A stretch of 64,000 nt of DNA from Nephrocerus scutellatus (lineage: Eukaryota; Arthropoda; Insecta; Diptera; Pipunculidae). Positions 45,471 through 56,939 of this stretch are shown in pieces; positions within the stretch are counted from its first letter, which is position 1; each line of letters begins with the position of its first letter. Position numbers and translations under genes: made by a program. The notes under the pieces were generated by a model. It saw nothing but the letters and a program-made list of their open reading frames with translations, was not told the DNA's origin and ran no database searches. Location: positions 44,070,018-44,134,017 of the forward strand of contig OX352762.1 of the NCBI GenBank assembly GCA_947095585.1, in the 5' to 3' direction.

Positions 45471-45689
45471 CTATAGAGTAATTTGTAGAACTAGCACTTA
45501 CCCTATTTATTCCTTAACACGGCACACTTATGCGCTGAAGTCGGAAGCGGCGTCGCATGCTGTTTTGGCCAGGAGATGAAAGTACCTGAAAAAAGGAAAG
45601 GAAACAAGAAAAAAAGAATCTGCTTTTATATAAATACAATTATTCACTTGCCTGCATAATGATACGGTCAGCCGACGGCGACTTCTACG
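45471..45689. other. Junction sequence, nothing recognised
   Basis: About 220 bp between the broken CsRn1-like integrase and the start of the long repeat shared with 54958. No motif recognised. Confidence 0.4.
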
Positions 45690-48259
45690 TCGACGGTTTG
45701 TTGATTTTTGTACGGAAACTCACTGAATCCTACATGCATGTAAATTGCAATGAGTTTTCTTGTATCATGTTTAATTATAAGACTAGTCTTAACGACATAA
45801 ATTGTTTAAATTTTCCACTCGCGACGTACTTTACGATTTGAACAAAAATTAAAAGAAAAAAAAGTAAACAAAAAACAGAAAAACACGAAAATGCACAACA
45901 CATTGAAAGTATAAAAACCTAATTCCTAGCCCTAATTCTTTGAATTTGACAATCGGCTTGTTTCTTCTGTCACTGAGAGTGACATTGACAGAACAATTTA
46001 ATAAAATAATTCACCATACTGTGGAGCTTTTAGAAATGGTGTAAAGTCATAGAAAGTCAAAGAAATTACAGATAAAAAAATTTCGACCATTAAGTATTAA
46101 GATCGATGTGTAGGGTTGGTGCAAGTATTAGATAAATAAGTATAAAAATATATATGTGTGTTTTGGGTTTTGCCTGTTTGTTATTCGTGTTTCATGGATG
46201 AGGAAAATTGAACGTATTTATTATTTAAATAAGGACAAATAGAGAATTTAGACAAAAGGGGGAAAGAGACTTTCTCTCAAAACCTCTTTCCAGAAGGTTC
46301 GGATATATGTGGATGATTTATGGCTAGCCGATAGAAAAATAGCATTTAGGAGGGCAGTTGGAAAATTATCATCAACGGCCGAGCATTCAAGTCGAATAAT
46401 TTTGTTAGAAAAGTTTTTTCAAATTAAAAGAAAGTTGTTTTTTAAGAAAAGTCCATAAAAGAAGTTTTAAAAAACTTTCTAAATTTTACAAGTCTTATTA
46501 GTGTAAATTATTTCTAAATTTTAAAAGTTTAATTAGTGTAAATTAGACAGTATAAATTAAAACAGTGCGAGTGCGCTGAACGGTTGAAGAAAGAAAGGCG
46601 ACCTGTAGAAAACCGCCATATTACATCATTAAACTGAAATTTCTAAATTTTAAAAGTTTTATTAGTGTAAATTACACAGCAAAAATTGTAAAGTTGCGAG
46701 TGCGCTGAACAGTTTTGAAAATAAAAAAGTGTTGTCTATCGGAGATACACATGTGTATTAAATTTGAAGAAAATCGGGATAATTTTTTTAAAAAAAGTTA
46801 TGGGGCCCCACGAACCCGGGTCCGGGGTCTCCAAAATTTTTACAAAAATTGTTGTATATCAGAGATACACATGTGTATAAAATTTGAAGAAAATCAAGTT
46901 TTTTTATTGAGATTAATTTCATTTGAAAATTTAGTTTTTATTTTTCTGAGTATTTTTATTACTTGATTTAAAATTGAGTTTTTCTATTCTATCACTTGAA
47001 CTAAAATTGAGTTCTATTCCAATGAATTGGTATCTAATTTAAAATTGAGTTCACCTTATTTGAGTTTTTTTGTTTGAATCGGACTTAATTTAAAATTGAG
47101 TTTTTTTAATCGAATTTAATTTAGAATTGAGTTTTTTTTTTAATTTTTCTTTGAGTTTTTTTATTTTATTTACATTTAAACAGTAGTGTAAACTGCATTT
47201 AGTAGTTGCTAATAAATCATTAACCTAATTCTGCAACAGGTACGTCAACGAATCATGCCGGCAGGATATCATTGAATTCGACCAAGTAAGTTGTCATTTA
47301 CATAATTTTTTTATCCTTCCTTTTTGCTACAAAAAAAAAATACTTTAAATTTTAAATTTTGAAAAGAATAAAGAAACAGGTTTTCTTTTATACATATATA
47401 ACGTTTCATTTTTATTATAAATTCTTGCATTCCTATTGAAATTTTGAATACATTTGAATACGTTTTGTTGTTAAACACATATATATTATATACACCTTCA
47501 TATTTTAATTTTACATATTTTATCTTAATTTGAATAATTTGAAGTTTTTTTCATTGAATAAAAAGTAACACATGTTTTGAAACTTGAAAAAATCAATACG
47601 TGACCTCTCATTGCCGTTGCCCATTGGGTGGGAGGCATATTCCTTTTTCTTATATTTTTTATTGGTCCTCACCATGAGTGAGTGAGTGAGTTGGCTGAAG
47701 TTGTGTGGCTGAGATTGCTGATCCCACGGTGATTTCTCTCGGCGCTTTTTAGAAAATGACCCGACGGACTACGAACAGATGGACTTAGTAAAGTCGACCC
47801 TTTCCTTCATGATTTTGTGAGGCCTCGTTACAGGTGCAATCAAGTCATTCCTTTTTAGATTTAATTAGCTAGTAAGTGAAAAAAGAAAATTTCCTAAATA
47901 AGTTGAACTATCTTTTAAGAAAAGGAAAGTTTTCTTTTGTTAATTTCGGAATAATTTTAGTTTAGAATAATATAGTTGTAAGTGTTTAGAATATAAAAAC
48001 AAAGGAATGACCTGGCTGCACCGGGACTGAGGGACGCTATCCTTTATTCCCTCCTTTATCCAGCCCCTTTTATTCCGATTTTCCACCTTTTTTTCAAGTT
48101 TTTTTTATAAGTCGACACGACAATTTTTTTTGTTCATGACGAGGTGTCACTGGTAAGTGACAAGGACCACCCGTCTGACGAGCTTAGCCGAGCAATCGTG
48201 AGCGTGTCGCGACGTCCTTGACAGTGGCAGAACCCCTAGTGGGACCTCGCTCCATAACA
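45690..48259 (+). repeat. Long direct repeat, probable 5' LTR of mdg3-like Gypsy
   Basis: Collinear with 54958-58462, from CTACGTCGACGG to ATAACA, with indels. The right end (CTCGCTCCATAACA) is followed by A and then TGGCGCCCAACG at 48262, a primer-binding-site-like sequence for Gypsy elements, so 48259 is a credible LTR end. The left border is less sure: the repeat begins at 45690, but I see no clear polypurine tract before its partner at 54958. At roughly 2.6 kb it would be a very long LTR. It contains two ~128-bp tandem units (GTGCGCTGAAC at about 46571 and 46690) and a captured piece of minisatellite (46725-46893). Confidence 0.6.
46725..46893 (+). repeat. Captured ~118-bp minisatellite fragment in LTR
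   Basis: About one and a half units of the minisatellite seen at 8690 and 14210: GTCTATCGGAGATACACATG, TGGGGCCCCACGAACCCGGG, CAGAGATACACATGTGTATA. Absent from the other LTR copies, which instead hold a MITE at the matching place. It replaces sequence between AAAATAAAA and TCAAGTTTTTTTATTGAG. Confidence 0.8.
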
Positions 48260-49038
48260 AATGGCGCCCAACGTTTTTGGCTTAACCCATCGTTTCTTGA
48301 AGGACTGGAATTTCCGAAAGGAAGTTCTTGGCTTTTGACAAACGATGGTAGTACAGCATTTTCCCTTTTTTTAAATCCTTTTTGAACGTAGCTTATTCCA
48401 AATTTTATCATTTTAATTCCTTTTTTTAATTTTTAATAAATTTCCTTTTAATAACCTTTTACACTTCCTTTTCCGAAATGTTCCTTATTCCTATTTTAAT
48501 TCCCCACAATTCCTATTCAGAAACTACCTTTTTAACAGGACAGGACAGAACAATTGGGACATCGGCTGCTCTTTGGGCGAGTTGACAATCCAAATTCGAA
48601 GATTTTTATAAATCTGGAATTTGGTGGTGCCAACTCGTTTGAGGACCAAAGCAGTCGATGTCAGTATTCGACTTGACCACCAAATAGACAAAGACCCGAC
48701 AGAGGTGTAGTGGACAGCCGTTACCGCAAGTACAATAAGTACAGGTAAAGGTGGGTTCACTGCTCCTTTTGTCAAAAAAGTAGAGGTTCTTCTTATTCTT
48801 GGCGGGTCGGCCTAGCCACAAAGGCTCCTCGCCAGTGTTTTGAGTTGCGATACGCCGGAATGAGACGAAACCTCTACTGACGTTAAACGACCTTCCACAA
48901 AATCATCAAGGAAACCGACTACGACTTGACTTACAAGACTAGGACAAACCTATATAGAATCTGAGCGTTAGAGATCATCACGGTGGATCTACTCTAGCCA
49001 CACACCAGCCTGTTTCAATAAAGAAAAAATTATATATA
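48260..49038 (+). promoter_or_regulatory. Primer-binding-like site and leader of mdg3-like Gypsy
   Basis: TGGCGCCCAACG at 48262-48273 directly after the LTR end is the usual place and form of a Gypsy primer-binding site. The rest of the stretch up to the mariner at 49039 has no coding motif that I recognise. Confidence 0.65.
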
Positions 49039-49933
49039 AAGGTTTATCCATTTCGCGGTTTCAAAAGTATAGGGCTGGAATTCGACATCTGTCAAACTAA
49101 GTTGTTAAAACAATTTTTTTTTTCAAAGTCTGACATTTACGTAAATGGATCGCTTAACTATCGCACAACGCTTGAAAATTGTAAAAACCTACTACAAAAA
49201 TGGTGATTCTGCCACAGCCACATATCGTGCTTTAAGAGGAGATTATGGTTTACATAATCGTCCAACTACGCAAGCAATTGGCAAAATTGTGAAGAAATCA
49301 GAAGAGACTGGATCGGTTACAGATATTGTAAGGCCTGTGCATCATCGTTTCGCTCGTACCACTGAAAATATCGCTGCTGTAAGTGAAAGTGTTGCCAAAG
49401 ACCCGAATGTGTCGATTCCTCGTCGTTCTCAGGAATTAGGACTGTCTTACGGCACCTTTTTTTGCCTGCTATTGAAGAATACGACTTAGAAAATATGTGG
49501 TTTCAACAACACGGTGCCACATGCCACACAACTCGAGCGAATATGGCTTTATTGCAAGAGACATTTCCTGACCGCGTAATTTCTCGTCGTGGCGATATCA
49601 ACTGGCCACCAAGATCATGCGATTTGACACCGCTTGACTTTTTTTGTGGGGCTACGCGAAATACCGTGTTTATGCAGATAAACCTTTAACTCTTGAGCAC
49701 TTAAAAACCAATATTCGTCAAGTTATGGCTGAGATACCGTCAAAAAGTGGTCAAAAATTACCTCAAAAGAATTGATGCTTGCAACAATTCGCGTGGTGGT
49801 CATTTAAATGATGTAGTGTTTCACACATAATGTCAACGTTAAAACTTTATAATAAAAAAGAAATATCATGATAAAAAATATTTTATATGTTTTATTTACG
49901 TTTACTTTTGAAACCGCAAAATGGATAACCCTT
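49039..49933 (+). mobile_element. Mariner-like element, internally deleted
   Basis: 895 bp with terminal inverted repeats of about 31-33 bp: left AAGGTTTATCCATTTCGCGG then TTTCAAAAGTA; right end, reversed, AAGGGTTATCCATTTTGCGG then TTTCAAAAGTA. Flanked by TA inside TATATA on both sides. It encodes the N-terminal helix-turn-helix of a mariner-type transposase (49145-49489: RLTIAQRLKIVKTYYKNGDS, IPRRSQELGLSYGT) and the C-terminal catalytic part (49462-49689: QQHGATCHTTRANMALLQET, WPPRSCDLTPLDFF). Most of the catalytic core between them is deleted at about 49460, so it cannot move itself. It lies in the leader of the Gypsy element. Confidence 0.92.
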
Positions 49934-52900
49934 TATATATAAACCAGTCGATTCTATATTTTCGATTTATTTATATTTTTTCTGCATTTTTTTTGTGAAA
50001 TTGAGCTTAACTTCCATTTTCTTTTGAAGTTCAAAACTCATATTGAATTAACATTAATTACAAGTGGTAAATGAGTAATCCCAATAAATAAACCGCAAAC
50101 CAGGCAAAGAACCCGAGAGATGTTAGCAAGAGCCGATGCTCTTGATCAATTAGAAATAGGTCAGGCAAAAAGGGGTTCCAACTCCTATGCTGATTTCTGC
50201 TTTGGCCAGACAGACCCCTTTAATTTAAGGAAAAACTCTATGCCAGGCTTGGAAAGAAATCAGCAAAGTAAAGAAAATAGTAAAAAGGTAGCAACTGAGT
50301 GAGTATTAACCTGGAAAGTAGCGTACCGATCAGGCTAGCAATACTTTAGATACTGGGGCAAATAATCAGGTAATATTAGGGCGTAGTACTCCAACTGCAG
50401 ACAATACAGATAACGTGTTAATAAATAAGATACAGGAAGCAGTCTAAGGGATCATTCAAAGGGACCAAATCGAATTAGGTTCCTTGTTTACAAAAAAATT
50501 AGACCTAATTACGACTGGACTGACAAATCAACAGAAGCGCTCTCTCTAAAAGTTGAGGTGCTTGAAGCACAGCAAGGAGGTAGTAACCGTGCTCCTCTAG
50601 GGTCAACACCGCGGCAACAGCAACTCGACAGAGAAATAACACCAGGTATCCGCCTACCAAACCCCCTACAGGCTCAATATAACCAGCCAACAGAAACTTT
50701 CTCTGACTCCGATATTCGTCGTCAAAAATACGACCTCCATAAATGGAACATCAAGTTTGACGGAACAACAAAAACAATGCCGGTAAAAAGTTTAATTTTT
50801 CGCATAGAAACTATGAAGAAGAGACTAAACGTCTGTGATGAAGTGGTTTTTTGTCAGTTCCATCATCTTCTGACGGGAGTTGCCGAAAGGTGGTATTGGC
50901 AGTTCCTTGAGGAGCACGCAGATGATGATTTTCTGAATTACCACGATGTGAAGAAGGAACTGCGGGAACAGTTTAGAGCAGCTGATTCCGATCACGAATT
51001 GATGAGGGAGATAATGGACAGAAAGCAGCTGCCTGGCAAGAGTTGTGACAACTTCTTCTCCGTCGTCAAAGCTCTAGTATTCCAGATGAGCAGGAAACTG
51101 CCGGAGAGTGAGTTAGTCACAATTCTCCGCCAGAACCTCCGAGAAAAAATTGCAGCATTGATCTTTGGCTGTTTATTATTCTCCCAAAGCGATTGGAGGT
51201 CTGTTTGTCGTCGTGCAGAAAAGCATTTCAGCACTAGGGAGAGCCGCTTCAAGAGTAAGACGGTTCACGAACTTGAAACAACGATAATGGAGGACGAACA
51301 TTATGACAGTGAGGAGGAAGTTAAGAACAAGATAGAGGCGATAACGACGAAACATAAAAAAGATAAAAAGATGACTTTAAATAAAAATAAAAATACTGAC
51401 GATAGGAATGTAGTCCGTAGTGATGTCCAAAACCAGTGTTCGTCTCATTTCCACTCCTTAGTATGTTTCCAACGTGGTCAGCCCAATGTTCCTGTTTTGT
51501 TGTGTCCCTCCTGTAAGACGAACCCGGAAAACTTATTGAGGGGCGAAACATCCGGGGGTGCTCGCCTAACGGACAAGATCCCGGAAATGCCAAACCAAAA
51601 ATACAAATTTAAAAAATGTATATATAAGAAATGAAGAAAACAAAATTATTCAGACATTACCTGTCAGGAATAGTCTCAACCAGCGCATTCTAGAATACGA
51701 AAAGGCTCGTAAAAGGATCTTCTCCGAAGACCCTGAACTAGAGAAAAAAAAAGAAGAAGAATTTTATGAAGACTAAGAGACTACGAGAAAAGTTTGCTTT
51801 AAGAAGAAATAGGTGTAAGGGCATAGAAGCAACTATACTACAAATAGATGAAGACAACCGACCATATGCGAGGGTCAAACTGGTAAATGAAGCAATGTTA
51901 GGCCTTTTGGATAATGGTGCTTCAGTCAGTTGCTTGGGAAAAGATGCAATTAAATTCATCGAAGACAATGACTTAAAATTATAGACGTAAGTTCTAACAT
52001 AAAGACAGCGGACGGAAATAAACAAAAAATCATAGGCATTGTGACCATTCCACTCACATTGAAAAACCGGACTGAGAATTTAGAATTTTATGTTGTGCCG
52101 TCTTTACAACAATCGCTGTATCTGGGAGTGAATTTTTGGAGAACTTTTAAGGTCGCTCCCAACATTATATCCGAGATCGATATATTGGACACGACGACAA
52201 CGGACCCAATGATACACGAGACTTGGCCTCGGTAGGACAAGCCTAGATGAACATGTGATCTAGACCGCCGAAGTGGAGCCGATCAAACAAAGGCACTACC
52301 CAGCATCTCCGGCGATCCAAAAGCTTCTCTTCGACAAGCTCGATCGCATGATTTCTTTGGGGGTGATCGAGGAGAGCCAGAGTGCGTGGAGCTTTCCGGT
52401 TGTGCTGGTGAGAAAACTTGGCAAAAATAGGCTCTGCCTGGACTCACGCAAAGTCAATGCAGTGACGAAAAAGGACGCGTACCCGTTGCCCCACATAGGA
52501 GGGTTGTTGAGCCGCCTACAAGACACTCGGTTCATTTCTGGGATCGATCTGAAAGATGCCTTCTGGCAGATACCGTTGGAGAAGAGGTCCAGGGACAAAA
52601 CGGCCTTCACAATCCCTGGGCGGCCACTGTATCAATTTACAGTGATGCCATTTGGACTGTGCAATGCTGCCCAGAGAATGTGTCGGCTTATGGACAGGGT
52701 GATACCGTCGAGGCTCAAGGACAATGTTTTTGTGTACCTTGACGATCTCCTTGTCTGCACTCCGGAATTCGAAAGCCATATGGGTTTGCTAGAGATAGTC
52801 GCGGGATGTCTTCGTGAGGCTGGCTTAACGATTAGCGTAGAAAAAAGCTAATTTTGCTATAAGGAAATAAAATACCTGGGATATATTGTGGGTGACGGGT

Positions 52901-54800
52901 GCCTCAGGACTGACCCGGCAAAGGTATCGGCAATGGAGCAGTTTCCGGTTCCGAAGACTCCGAAACAGCTCAGGTGGTATCTTGGGATAACCGGATGGTA
53001 CCGCAGGTTCATCACAAACTTTTCAGGTTTGACTGCTCCAATGACTGAATGCTTGAAAAAAGTTAAAGACTTCAAAATGACGGACGACGCAATTAAGACA
53101 TTTGATGAGCTTAAAAAGCTCCTGACAACAGCACCTATCTTGACTAACCCTGATTTTACTAGACATTTTTACATCCAATGTGACGCATCTACGACTGGTG
53201 TTGGGAGCGTCCTCTTCCAATTTGACTCAGAGGGTAGGGAGAGGCCGATTGCCTACATCTCACAAAAGTTAAATTCGGCACAAAGAAACTACAGCGTCAC
53301 GGAGCTGGAATGTTATGCAGCAGTCTTAAGTGTGCAGAAATTCCGTGCCTATATTGAACTACTGCCCTTCACGATAATCACGGACCATTCTAGTTTGAAG
53401 TGGCTTATGCCGCAGAAGGACCTGTCTGGTCGTTTGGCTAGATGAAGCCTGAAGCTACAAGCCTTTGACTTCACAATTGAGCACAGGAAGGGCACACAAA
53501 ATGTTGTCCCTGACGCTCTCTCCCGTGTTCACATGGAGGAACTCTCATCAGATGTTAACCTAATAGACGTTGACCTGAATTCACCACATTTTTCTTCCGA
53601 CGAATACGAGGAGCTAAAGAAGACAGTAAAAGAAGGACAACATAAATTCCCCGACATATTCATTTCAGACAATTATGTTTACAAACGGACAAATATACGT
53701 ACCGGGGACGCACTACAGGAAGATAGAGCTTGGAAGATCTGGGTACCGTCGGGGTTGAGAAAGAGCTTCTGATCTCGGCACACGATTCTCCAGCTGCGGG
53801 ACATCGAGGGATCCATAAAACCCTCCATAAACTTTGACAGCAATATTTTTGGCCTGAAATGACTTTAAATGTGATACTTGTAAGTGCAATAAAAGCATGA
53901 ATCGGAAAAATAGACCAACAATGTGGGTACAGACAGTGACAGAACGACCATTTCAGCGCTTGTACATTGACCTTCTGGGACCCTATACCAGATCCAAAAA
54001 TGGCAACACCCAAATTTTTGTTGTGCTTGACCACTTCAGCAAATTTGTCTTTCTTAAACCCATAAGGAAGGCAACTTCAGCTGCAGTGGTCCAGTACTTA
54101 GAGGAAGCCATTTTTCATGTCTTTGGGGTTCCAGAATATCTACACTCTGACAACGGAAAACAATTCATATCTGAATTTTTTTCTAATTTTCTAAAGCGCT
54201 ACGGGATTAAGCACGTGAGGACCGTGGTATATTAACCGAAGGGCAATGCCTCTGAACGGGTTAACCGTAGCGTATTGACAAAGATCCGTTCTTACCTCGG
54301 AACTGACCAACAAAACTGGGACAAACATGTAAGGTTCGCGGCATTTTCTCTGCGAAGTGTCTCCCACGAGGCCACAGGCTTGGAGCCATATTATGTTGTC
54401 TTCGGCTTCCAGATGGCACAGAACGGATCCGCTTTTGACATCATACGACGGTTAAATTACATTAATGAGTCAGATTTTAGGACCTTAGAAACAAAAGACA
54501 AACAACAAATTATACGGAACGAGATATTTAAAAATTTAAGCAAGGCACATGACAAAGGCAAGAAAACATATGATTTAAGAAGTCGAGAAATAAAATATGA
54601 TGTAGGACAAATTGTATATAGACGAAATTTTCGACATGGTGACAAGGCAGCGGGCTATAATGCCAAACTTGGACCGAAAGCTATTAAAAGCATCATATAA
54701 AAAACTATAGGAAATTCTCTATATGAAATATGAAATGTGAGTGGTAAAAAGTTAGGTATCTTTCATGCCAAAGACCTCTTTGTCCGTTAATGACTATAGG
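49934..54800 (+). pseudogene. mdg3-like Ty3/Gypsy gag-pol
   Basis: gag (50558-51634, probably from an earlier start near 50120): WNIKFDGTTKTMPVKSLIFR, LTGVAERWYWQFLEEHADDD, and a polybasic C-terminus. Protease (51766-51984): LGLLDNGASVSCLGK, where the usual D-S/T-G reads D-N-G. RT (52273-52851): SAWSFPVVLVRKLGKNRLCL, GIDLKDAFWQIPLEKRSRDK, MPFGLCNAAQRMCRLMDR, VYLDDLLV, then a TAA. RNase H (52888-53445): YLGITGWYRRFITNFSGLTA, IQCDASTTGVGSVLFQFD, ITDHSSLKWLMPQK, then TGA. Integrase (53897-54700): FQRLYIDLLGPYTRS, YLHSDNGKQFISEFFSNFLK. gag ends at 51634 and pol reading starts in other frames, with isolated stops, so it is a recently decayed element. The FHAKDLFV end near 54757-54780 marks the pol C-terminus. 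Confidence 0.9.
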
Positions 54801-54957
54801 AATCTAGATAACTGACGATCTTTATTATTTATTAATTATTATTTATTATTTTTATTTATTTATTATTATTTATTATTGAATTATATATCCATAGTTATTT
54901 TTTTAACCGCATAAATTCTGTGATTTTAGGTTTAAGGCTTTAGGATTTTCTGCACGT
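54801..54957. other. AT-rich spacer after pol
   Basis: TTATT-rich low-complexity sequence (54820-54890) between the pol end and the long repeat. No clear polypurine tract. Confidence 0.5.
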
Positions 54958-55819
54958 CTACGTCGACGGCTTGTTGATTTTTGTACGGAAACTCACTGAA
55001 TCCTACATGCATGTAAATTGCAATGAGTTTTCTTGTATCCTGTTTAATTATAAGACTAGGGCCGGATCTCTTTCATAGTCTTAACGACATAAATTGTTTA
55101 AATTTTCCACTCGCGACGTACTTTACGATTTGAACAAAAATTAAAAGAAAAAAAAAGTAAACAAAAAACAGAAAAACACGAAAACGCACAACACATTGAA
55201 AGTATAAAAACCTATTGCCCTAATTCTTTGAATTTGATAATCTGCTTGTTTTTTCTGTCACTGAAAGTGACATTGACAGCACAATTTATTAAAATAATTC
55301 ACCATACTGTGGAGCTTTTATAATTGGTGTAAAGTCATAGAAAGTCATAGAAATTACAGATAAAAAAATTTCTACCATTAAGTATTAAGATGAATGTGTA
55401 GGGTTGGTGCAAGTATTAGATAAATAAGTATAAAAATATATATGTGTGTTTGGGTTTTGCCTGTTTGTTATTCGTGTTTCATGTTTAGTACTACTAAGCA
55501 TGTTTAGTACTACTAAACATGAGTTTAAAAAGGGGCGATGAGGAAAATTGAACGTATTTATTATTTTAAAAAGGACAAAGAGAGAATTTAGACAAAAGGG
55601 GGAAAGAGACTTTCTCTCAAAACCTCTTTCCAGAAGGTTCGGTGATATGTGGATGATTTATGGCTAGCCGATAGAAAAATAGCATTTAGGAGGGCAGTTG
55701 GAAATTTATCATCAACGGCGATAGTTAACCCGAGCATTCAAGTCGAATTATTTTGTTAGAAAAGTTTTTTCATATTAAAAGAAAGTTTTTTTAAGAAAAT
55801 GCCATAAAAGAAGTTTTAA

Positions 55820-56165
55820 AAAAATTTCTAAATTTTACAAGTTTTATAAGTGTAAATTACACAGATAAATTGAGAAAGTGCGAGTGCGCTGAACAGTTGA
55901 AGAAAGAAAGGCGACTTGTTGAAAACCGCCATATTACATCATTAAACTGAAATTTCTAAATTTTACAAGTTTTATAAGTGTAAATTACACAGATAAATTG
56001 AGAAAGTGCGAGTGCGCTGAACGGTTGAAGAAAAAAAGGCGACCTGTAGAAAACCGCCATATTACATCATTAAACTGAAATTTCTAAAATTTAAAAGTTT
56101 TATTAGTGTAATTTACACAGCAAAAATTGCAAAGGTTCGAGTGCGCTGAACAGTTTTGAAAATAA
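55820..56165 (+). repeat. ~128-bp tandem units inside LTR
   Basis: Three units, anchored by GTGCGCTGAAC at 55884, 56012 and 56141 (periods 128 and 129): GAAATTTCTAAATTTTACAA, GTTTTATAAGTGTAAATTAC, AAGAAAGGCGACTTGTTGAA, CCGCCATATTACATC. The 5' LTR has two units at 46500-46715, so copy number differs between LTRs of one element. Confidence 0.87.
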
Positions 56166-56213
56166 AAAAAGGCGATCTGTTGAAAATCACCCTATTCTAC
56201 TTTTAAACCAAGT

Positions 56214-56939
56214 CCCGATTGTATGAACTCGGATAGACGATATAACCTAGGATTTATCGTCGTTTGCATTGTATGAATGAGCAAATATAACTATGGATTT
56301 TGTTTTATCCTCTGTTTTTATCTTCTCTTTTCGGTGGCTAAAACCGAGGATACAAAATGTTGTAGTTGGTTTTTTGACGTTTTCAAATGTTCGCAGTTTG
56401 TTTTTGTTAATGTTTTTAATGAAATGGAGTCAAATAATAAACGTTTGAAAAAACAAGAATACGAAAATGTATTTTCAATTATGAAAACTATAAGGAAATA
56501 GTAAACAGTAAAAAACGGAAGCAGTTTCCAATAAAAACAAATGAAGCTTTAACTTAATTAACTAGACACTATCCAAAATCCAAATGTATGTAAGCTGTAT
56601 TTTATTGAATTCGAATTAGGAATTAAAACAACAATTGCACTGTCGAATTCCTTCTTTGGAATTTGAAAACCTACTGTTTGGCTGGTTTTTACATTCGAAT
56701 TCCTTATTCGGATTCACATAAAATACAGCTGTAATTAGTTTTGAGATTTTCAGATTGTCAAACATAAACGAGAAAAAAGTGTTACCACTCTAATAAAAAC
56801 TGCTCTAAAACTGCTACAAAACAGAGGATATAAAAATATTTTAAATTGTTCATACAATACGAAAAAAATAAATTTCTCGTATAAAGATATATCTGTACTC
56901 TCAGATTTTATTTTTTCTATCCTCGTTCATACAATCGGG
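56214..56939. mobile_element. 726-bp MITE with 24-bp terminal inverted repeats
   Basis: Left end CCCGATTGTATGAACTCGGA, right end (reversed) CCCGATTGTATGAACGAGGA; the two ends pair over 24 bp with two mismatches (…GGATAGA). Inside is a second inverted pair (AGCTGTATTTTAT at 56591 and ATAAAATACAGCT at 56718). A 74-codon ORF (56277-56501) has a hydrophobic start, but in the other copy a stop replaces Trp, so I do not call it a gene. No transposase. Target repeat not clear. A second copy is at 60130-60855. Confidence 0.8.

Noticed and set aside
50120..50302. Separate small gene upstream of Gypsy gag
   Set aside because: Position and polar composition fit the decayed start of the same gag frame.
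56277..56501. 74-codon ORF with hydrophobic N-terminus inside the MITE
   Set aside because: The near-identical second copy has a stop in place of Trp, and no family motif is visible.
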